Assembly: GCA_030618205.1 (NCBI GenBank)
Contig: JAUXDR010000059.1
Span: 1 to 6,696 of the forward strand
DNA from: Deltaproteobacteria bacterium
Lineage (GTDB): Bacteria > Desulfobacterota > Dissulfuribacteria > Dissulfuribacterales > UBA3076
DNA: 6,696 nt
Direction of reading: 5' to 3'
Below are positions 1 through 4,044 of the stretch, one piece after another. Position 1 is the stretch's first letter, and each line of letters starts with the position of its first letter. The notes beneath the pieces were generated by a model, which worked only from the letters and a program-made list of their open reading frames with translations, ran no database searches and was not told the origin of the DNA. The position numbers and the translations under genes are program-made.

Positions 1-149
1 CCAACCGAATTATTGAGCTCATGAAAGATATGCGGGATGAATTCGGCACTACCTTTATCTTCTCCACCCACGACCCCAAGGTGATGAAAAACGCGGAAAC
101 TATTTTTACCCTGGAAGATGGGAGATGGGAAGGGGGGTGGGAAGGTTGA
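1..149 (+). CDS. ABC transporter ATP-binding protein, C-terminal fragment (LolD/MacB-type)
   Basis: Only the last 48 codons are visible (first complete codon at 3-5, stop TGA at 147-149); the gene begins left of the window. The fragment reads IIELMKDMRDEFGTTFIFSTHDP and onward, which I see as the stretch after Walker B and the D-loop, with the switch (H-loop) histidine in the STHDP motif, followed by the final strand ending LEDG. In LolD/MacB/FtsE-type ATPases this region reads very similarly. The protein would be the cytoplasmic motor energising the permease encoded next. Walker A, signature and Walker B lie outside the window. The last residues (WEGGWEG) are an odd glycine/tryptophan tail encoded by a G-rich low-complexity stretch, and the stop codon falls within the left arm of an inverted repeat, so the original C-terminus may have been altered by the repeat. 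Family assignment is strong; LolD versus MacB subtype rests on the neighbour. Confidence 0.85.
   Translation, partial: NRIIELMKDMRDEFGTTFIFSTHDPKVMKNAETIFTLEDGRWEGGWEG
120..141 (+). other. Canonical G-quadruplex motif at the 3' end of the ATPase gene
   Basis: Four G-runs are seen directly: GGG at 120-122, GGG at 127-129, GGGGGG at 132-137 and GGG at 139-141, with loops of 4, 2 and 1 bases. This satisfies the usual G3+N1-7 pattern. The G-rich strand is the coding strand, so the motif would be present in the mRNA just ahead of the stop codon at 147-149. Folding and any effect on expression or transcript decay are inference. Confidence 0.6.
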
Positions 150-195
150 AGGTAGAAGGCTGAAGGGAAGCTGGATAATAACAATTAGGTAGAAG

Positions 196-225
196 GTGGA
201 TAAACTGAAAGTGGATAGACTGATA
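196..225 (+). repeat. Tandem 15-base direct repeat
   Basis: Two adjoining copies, GTGGATAAACTGAAA at 196-210 and GTGGATAGACTGATA at 211-225, match at 13 of 15 positions. They lie inside the loop of the larger inverted repeat. A related GGTAGAAGG string occurs at 151-159 and 188-196, so the whole 144-225 stretch looks like decayed repeat sequence. No protein-binding role can be assigned from sequence alone. Confidence 0.55.
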
Positions 226-246
226 GGAACAAATCATGTGTGATTA

Positions 247-267
247 CGCAAAACTTCGTGTGTTGCG
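247..267 (+). other. Small intergenic hairpin
   Basis: CGCAAAAC at 247-254 can pair with GTGTTGCG at 260-267 (7 of 8 pairs, one A-G mismatch) around a five-base loop TTCGT. It is not followed by a T-run, so it is not an intrinsic terminator. It lies in the ATPase-permease gap and could be an RNA structure; the support is modest. Confidence 0.3.
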
Positions 268-291
268 AGATGGTCGAAATACTTCAGCCTT

Positions 292-315
292 CAGCCTTCA
301 ACCTAACTAACCTAA
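292..315 (+). repeat. Junction repeat copy A, just upstream of the permease start
   Basis: The 24-base string starting CAGCCTTCAACCTAACTAAC matches 1565-1588 at 21 of 24 positions. This copy overlaps the right arm of the inverted repeat and ends 4 bases before the permease ATG at 320, occupying the place where a ribosome binding site would be expected. Confidence 0.6.
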
Positions 316-319
316 ACTC

Positions 320-1564
320 ATGCTTAGTATCTTAAATCTTGCTATCCGCAATCTGCGGCGCTATAAGCGACGAACCTTGCTTACATCTGTTTTGATCACC
401 CTGGGAGTGGTGGCGGTGCTGCTTTTTGTTTCCGTGTCCGGTTCCTTCAAGGCCATGATGATCGGCCAGATCACAGATTCCATGCTGGGCCACCTGCAGG
501 TGCACCGCAAGGGATATCTTGCCTCCATTGACAGTCTGCCCCTGGACCGTAACCTGAAAGGCAAACAGGTTGCCGAAGTAAAGGAAATCCTGGAAGGCAA
601 TGATGCCGTGGAGGCCTATTCCATGCGGATTAAGCTGGGAGCCATGTTCAGCAATTTTTCAGAAACAACCAATATTCGGCTTAATGCGGTCAATCCAAAA
701 CAAGAGATGCAGACAGTCCCCATGCTTACCGATCGCATCATCAAGGGAAAAAAGGAGGGCCTCCTTGACAAGGGAGAAATCCTTGTTCCTGAGCTCATTG
801 CCAAGGGAATGAAGGTTAAGATCGGCGACACTATTGTCCTGGTTGCCACCAACAAGGATGGATCGGTGAACGGGCAGCCCTTTGTGGTACGCGGTATTCT
901 GGAAGGCATTTCCGGGCCGGGCGGCCGGGATGGCTTAATCCATCTTGACGATGCCAGGACCCTGCTGCGTATCGAGGACAGAGAGATCAGCGAAATTTCT
1001 ATACGTTTGAAAAGCATGGGCCGGATGAATGAGGTATTTGATCAGTTGAAGGACCGGCTCGGACCTATTAAAGACAAAATGGACAAATCGGTCTTTGAAG
1101 TGCACACATGGGAAAAGCTTTCACCATTTTTCAATATCGCCGAGATGATTGACCTGATGACCTTTTTCATCAAGATCATGTTGGTAGCCATTGTTCTGGT
1201 GAGTATCATGAACGTTATGATTATGGCTGTTTATGAGCGCATCAACGAAATCGGCACCATGGCTGCCATTGGGACTGTGCCGGGCAAGATCCTCTCCCTT
1301 TTTATGGTGGAGGGTTTTTTGCTTGGCGTATTCGGCACCTTGATAGGTGTTGTTATCAGCCTTATTACCATTGCCGGAATGAATACGGCCCAGATCAGTT
1401 TTAATTTCGGACGCCAGAAAGGACTGCTGCTTTCACCAACCATCGCCTTAAATGATGTGGTCACGGTTGCCGGCATTGTCATTGCCATAGCTGTACTTGC
1501 CAGCCTGCAGCCGGCCTGGAAAGCTGCGAGAATGGATCCCATAACAGCCCTGCGCCATGTATAA
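320..1564 (+). CDS. FtsX/MacB-family ABC transporter permease (LolC/LolE-type)
   Basis: A 414-residue inner-membrane protein with the four-helix layout of the MacB/LolE superfamily. A short basic cytoplasmic start (LAIRNLRRYKRRTLLT) leads into TM1 at about 21-42. A large periplasmic domain follows at about 45-278. Then come TM2 at about 281-304, TM3 at about 327-352 and TM4 at about 379-395. Family hallmarks visible are the GHLQVHRKGY segment after TM1, the cytoplasmic NEIGTMAAIG coupling motif at 309-318, and the closing PAWKAARMDPITALRHV. Length is close to LolC/LolE. With the preceding ATPase it should form a transporter that works by mechanotransmission, extracting cargo from the outer leaflet of the inner membrane. 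The LolA-like gene downstream favours a lipoprotein or lipid cargo. The ATG is forced by an in-frame TAA at 308-310, yet no Shine-Dalgarno sequence precedes it. MacB-type efflux is the alternative, but no adaptor or TolC gene is seen here. Confidence 0.92.
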   Translation: MLSILNLAIRNLRRYKRRTLLTSVLITLGVVAVLLFVSVSGSFKAMMIGQITDSMLGHLQVHRKGYLASIDSLPLDRNLKGKQVAEVKEILEGNDAVEAYSMRIKLGAMFSNFSETTNIRLNAVNPKQEMQTVPMLTDRIIKGKKEGLLDKGEILVPELIAKGMKVKIGDTIVLVATNKDGSVNGQPFVVRGILEGISGPGGRDGLIHLDDARTLLRIEDREISEISIRLKSMGRMNEVFDQLKDRLGPIKDKMDKSVFEVHTWEKLSPFFNIAEMIDLMTFFIKIMLVAIVLVSIMNVMIMAVYERINEIGTMAAIGTVPGKILSLFMVEGFLLGVFGTLIGVVISLITIAGMNTAQISFNFGRQKGLLLSPTIALNDVVTVAGIVIAIAVLASLQPAWKAARMDPITALRHV

Positions 1565-1588
1565 CAGCCTTCAGCCTAAACAACCTAA
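1565..1588 (+). repeat. Junction repeat copy B, directly after the permease stop
   Basis: The string starting CAGCCTTCAGCCTAAACAAC matches copy A (292-315) at 21 of 24 positions. It begins at the first base after the permease stop codon (1562-1564) and runs into the ribosome binding site of the next gene. The permease is therefore flanked by direct repeats of the same sequence. Confidence 0.6.
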
Positions 1589-1592
1589 GGAG
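1587..1592 (+). promoter_or_regulatory. Ribosome binding site of the NifX-like gene
   Basis: AAGGAG at 1587-1592 lies 8 bases before the ATG at 1601, a near-ideal Shine-Dalgarno site. Its first two A residues are the last bases of junction repeat copy B. Confidence 0.8.
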
Positions 1593-1600
1593 AAGAACCC

Positions 1601-2002
1601 ATGAAAATTAGAAGCACATCAACCATTATTGTCAGTTTGTTTTTGTTTCTGCTCTTTGCTTTTGCCACAGAAGCTTCTGCCGATTCAATGAAAATTGCCG
1701 TGGCCGCCACCGGTCCGGAAAAGGATGCGGCCATAAGCCAACAGACAGGGAGAGCCCCTTTTTTTCTATTTTTCGATGACAAGGGTAATCTGCTTGAGGC
1801 CATAGAGAATCCTGCAAAGGATCAATACGGGGGCATTAGTCGAAGCATATCTTTATTTCTTGCCGACAAAGGGGTGACGCTCGTTATCGCTGGTAATATC
1901 GGAAATAAAATGAAACAGGCTCTGAGGGACTATCAGATTGAATATACAGAAAAAACCGGAGTTGCTTATGATGCGGTGCAAACAATTATTCAAGACCGTT
2001 AG
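1601..2002 (+). CDS. Exported NifX/NifB-like (dinitrogenase iron-molybdenum cofactor-type) small protein
   Basis: The 133-residue product has a clear Sec signal peptide: basic start MKIR, hydrophobic core at about 9-22, and probable cleavage after ASA at 25-27. The mature part begins with MKIAVAATGPE and continues with GRAPFFLFFDDKGNLLEAIEN, GGIS, LADKGVTLVIAGNIGNKMKQAL and a final TGVAYDAVQTI. That order matches the NifX / NifB C-terminal / NafY cofactor-binding fold, which normally sits in the cytoplasm and binds FeMo-cofactor precursors. Here the domain would be periplasmic. The usual HFGR stretch reads QTGR (48-51), and the protein contains no Cys or His, so metal-cluster binding by classical ligands looks unlikely. 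The gene lies between the permease and the LolA-like gene, 36 bases after the former and overlapping the latter by 35, which argues for a role in the transport system. The fold call is good; the function is unknown. Confidence 0.82.
   Translation: MKIRSTSTIIVSLFLFLLFAFATEASADSMKIAVAATGPEKDAAISQQTGRAPFFLFFDDKGNLLEAIENPAKDQYGGISRSISLFLADKGVTLVIAGNIGNKMKQALRDYQIEYTEKTGVAYDAVQTIIQDR
1958..1961 (+). promoter_or_regulatory. Ribosome binding site deciding the LolA-like start
   Basis: GGAG at 1958-1961 lies 6 bases before the ATG at 1968 and 9 before the adjacent ATG at 1971. It sits inside the NifX-like coding sequence and favours these ATGs over the upstream in-frame TTG at 1938. Confidence 0.6.
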
Positions 2003-2735
2003 CCAGACCATCGTTCCGGCAGTTATTTCCTTTTGTTTTTTCGGGACAGCCGCGGCCCTCGCCCTGGATGGCAATGATATCCTGCGCCAGGTCGATAAAA
2101 ACATGCAGCCCCAGTCCTATGAGATGTACCGGAAGCTGATCAACATAGAGCCCGATGGCTCAAAAAAGGAGTTTGTCCTTTATACGGTTAAGAAGGGACA
2201 GGACAAAATGGTGGCCTTGTTTCTCTCGCCGGCCAGTGAAAAGGGCCGTTCTACTTTACGCCTGGGCGATAACATGTGGCTCTACATCCCTAATGTGGGC
2301 AGACCATTGCGTATTACCAGTCTGCAGTCAGTCGTGGGCGGGATATTCAACAATTCCGACATTCTGCGACTGGACTACAGCGTAGAATATAACGCGGAAC
2401 AGATAACCGACCAGGGTGACACCTACCTGCTTGAACTGAAGGCCAAGTCCCCCTCAGTTGCCTATAACCACTTGAAGATGAAGGTGGATAAAAAGACATT
2501 TTTGCCAACCACCATTGAATGTTATGCTGTTAGCGGCATGCTCATCAAGACCCTGCACTATACGAAAATTAAGGATTTCGGCCAAGGCCTTATCAGGCCG
2601 TCAATGCTTGAGACGGACAGCCCGCTCCACAAGGGCTATCGGTCTGTAATGCTCTTTGCCAAAGTCAAGAAGAAAGAACTGCCGGACGAAGTGTTTACCC
2701 TCAATTACCTGTCCAAGGTTGATGAATTGCGATAA
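1968..2735 (+). CDS. Outer membrane lipoprotein-sorting protein (LolA-like)
   Basis: With the start at ATG 1968 the product has 255 residues; ATG 1971 is equally possible, and a TTG at 1938 would add ten residues but spoil the signal peptide. The N-terminus (basic MMRCKQLFKT, hydrophobic core at about 12-30, probable cleavage after ALA near 32) marks an exported protein; no lipobox is seen. The mature part shows the pattern of the LolA-like 'outer membrane lipoprotein-sorting protein' family: GDNMWLYIPNVGRPLRI at 100-116, GGIFNNSDILRLDY at 124-137, a strand-rich middle, KKTFLPTTIECY at 175-186, and a GYRSVMLF strand at 223-230. It should fold as an open half-barrel that holds an acyl chain or other lipid in the periplasm. 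It overlaps the preceding gene by 35 bases and the barrel gene by 14. In this family such proteins are commonly found beside LolE- or MMPL-type inner-membrane transporters, so it is the likely periplasmic carrier of this system. Confidence 0.88.
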   Translation: MMRCKQLFKTVSQTIVPAVISFCFFGTAAALALDGNDILRQVDKNMQPQSYEMYRKLINIEPDGSKKEFVLYTVKKGQDKMVALFLSPASEKGRSTLRLGDNMWLYIPNVGRPLRITSLQSVVGGIFNNSDILRLDYSVEYNAEQITDQGDTYLLELKAKSPSVAYNHLKMKVDKKTFLPTTIECYAVSGMLIKTLHYTKIKDFGQGLIRPSMLETDSPLHKGYRSVMLFAKVKKKELPDEVFTLNYLSKVDELR

Positions 2736-4035
2736 CACCGGCTCCTATCTTGCCGGCTTTCTGCTTAGTTTGCTCCTTTTCTCTCCTGCTTTTCTGTACG
2801 CAGATGACGAACTCAGTTTTGAACTGGAGGAGTTTGAAAAAAAGGCTCTGGAAATGGGAGGCTATGCAGAGCTAAAGTGGGAGCACATGGATATTAACCA
2901 GGGTTCTGCTTTTGCCCGGTTGAATCTCTCAGACCAGCCCCGGTCGACAATTGATCGTTTCTCCGGCAGTCTGCAGATTGACGGTTATTACACCAAAGAG
3001 ATAATTAGTTTCAATTGGCTCCTCAAGGCTTCTGCTCAGCAGGATGATCTTGGCTGGGCTGACATGGCAGATGTCTATGAGGCCTATGTCAGCATCAAAC
3101 CGGCGCCTATTTTTACTGCGGGTGTCGGCAAAAAGTCATACAGGTGGGGCAAGGGATATGCGTGGAATCCGGTCGGCTTTATCAACCGTCCCAAAGACCC
3201 CAATGATCCGGAAGAGGCGCTGGAGGGCTATATAACAGCCGAAGTTGATCTTATAAAGAGCTTTTCAGGACCATTGCAGACTGCTGCTCTTACCACAGTG
3301 ATTCTGCCGGTGTGGCAGGGAGTCAATGAAGATTTTGGTGAGATAAACAATGTGAATCTGGCAGCCAAGCTTTATCTCCTGTATCGGGATACGGACATCG
3401 ACTTGATCTTGTACACAGGTGACAGCCGTTCCACCCGTTATGGCCTGGATTTTTCCAGAAACCTGGCGCCGAATTTTGAAATTCATGGGGAGCTTGGCTA
3501 TGTTCCCGGCCAGAGGAGAGTAGTCCTTCAGGATGATGGCTCCGCCTTGGTCCAGGAAACTGCGGCGCTCTCCTATCTCCTTGGTCTCCGCTATTTATGG
3601 GAAAATGATATAACCGGCATTATTGAATATTACCACAATGATGCCGGGTACACTGAAGAAGAGATGGAGCGTTTTTTTCAACTCATTTCAGACGGTGAAA
3701 ACCATTTTCTTGCCTCAGGCAGTGATGTACTTCTTGCAAGGGCAAGAGACATGAGTCTGCGAGGCTATGGCAAGCCGCAACCTGGTCGCAATTATCTTTA
3801 TGCAAGATTTACCCAGAAGGAACCCTTTGATATTCTGTACTTTTCACCCGGCCTTTTCACAATTATCAACCTTGATGACAAGAGTTACTCCGTAAGCCCG
3901 GAGATGGTTTATACAGGATTTACGAACTGGGAATTACGGTTGCGTTTTTCGTATCTTAATGGCGGAAAATTCACCGAATATGGCGAGAAAATGAACAGCA
4001 ACAAGCTGGAATTGCGAGTCCGCTATTTTTTCTAA
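2722..4035 (+). CDS. Predicted outer-membrane beta-barrel protein of unnamed family
   Basis: From ATG 2722 the product has 437 residues. A hydrophobic core (about 10-25) and LYA|DDE near 27 give a signal peptide, although its first residues (MNCDNTGSYLAG) carry no Lys or Arg, which is unusual. A TTG at 2719 or one at 2656 (inside the LolA-like gene, with a very basic stretch) are alternative starts; AAGG at 2715-2718 is only 3 bases from the ATG. The mature protein opens with an acidic SFELEEFEKKALEMGGYAEL segment, then alternating amphipathic, Tyr/Trp/Phe-rich strands separated by polar turns (for example GDSRSTRYGLDFSRNL). It ends LELRVRYFF, the aromatic C-terminal strand expected for BAM-inserted barrels. 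I do not recognise a named family. Its place as last gene after a LolA-like carrier suggests an outer-membrane receptor or exit for the same cargo. Barrel nature is well supported; role is inferred. Confidence 0.75.
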   Translation: MNCDNTGSYLAGFLLSLLLFSPAFLYADDELSFELEEFEKKALEMGGYAELKWEHMDINQGSAFARLNLSDQPRSTIDRFSGSLQIDGYYTKEIISFNWLLKASAQQDDLGWADMADVYEAYVSIKPAPIFTAGVGKKSYRWGKGYAWNPVGFINRPKDPNDPEEALEGYITAEVDLIKSFSGPLQTAALTTVILPVWQGVNEDFGEINNVNLAAKLYLLYRDTDIDLILYTGDSRSTRYGLDFSRNLAPNFEIHGELGYVPGQRRVVLQDDGSALVQETAALSYLLGLRYLWENDITGIIEYYHNDAGYTEEEMERFFQLISDGENHFLASGSDVLLARARDMSLRGYGKPQPGRNYLYARFTQKEPFDILYFSPGLFTIINLDDKSYSVSPEMVYTGFTNWELRLRFSYLNGGKFTEYGEKMNSNKLELRVRYFF

Positions 4036-4044
4036 GGATACCGA

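Larger units (their letters stand above)
143..304. repeat. Long imperfect inverted repeat spanning the ATPase-permease gap
   Basis: The left arm at 144-165 (GGTTGAAGGTAGAAGGCTGA and on) is the reverse complement of the right arm at 282-303 (CTTCAGCCTTCAGCCTTCAA and on), with 20 of 22 bases pairing; one further A-T pair at 143/304 extends it. The arms are built from a GAAGGCT/AGCCTTC heptamer-like unit and enclose 116 bases. The left arm contains the ATPase stop codon and the right arm ends 16 bases before the permease ATG. It could be a small repeat element of the REP/MITE sort or an RNA hairpin between the two cistrons. No transposase and no clear target duplication are seen. Confidence 0.65.

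Noticed and set aside
247..267. Intrinsic terminator after the ATPase gene
   Set aside because: The hairpin has a mismatch and no following T-run.
170..290. Promoter in the ATPase-permease gap
   Set aside because: AT-rich bits such as GGATAATAAC at 173-182 resemble a -10 box, but no -35 at proper spacing is present.
144..315. CRISPR array
   Set aside because: The repeats are few, imperfect, in mixed orientation and without evenly sized unique spacers.
616..1017. Minus-strand open frame of 133 codons inside the permease gene
   Set aside because: It lies wholly antisense to a well-supported membrane protein, has low-complexity Ser/Arg-rich content and no recognisable domain; a shadow frame.
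1938..1967. TTG at 1938 as start of the LolA-like protein
   Set aside because: It adds ten residues in front of a good signal peptide and lacks a well-placed ribosome site; GGAG at 1958-1961 points to ATG 1968/1971.
2656..2721. TTG at 2656 as start of the barrel protein
   Set aside because: The extra 22 residues lie inside the LolA-like gene. They would give positive charge to the signal peptide, but they make its n-region about 33 residues long with no ribosome site; ATG 2722 is simpler.
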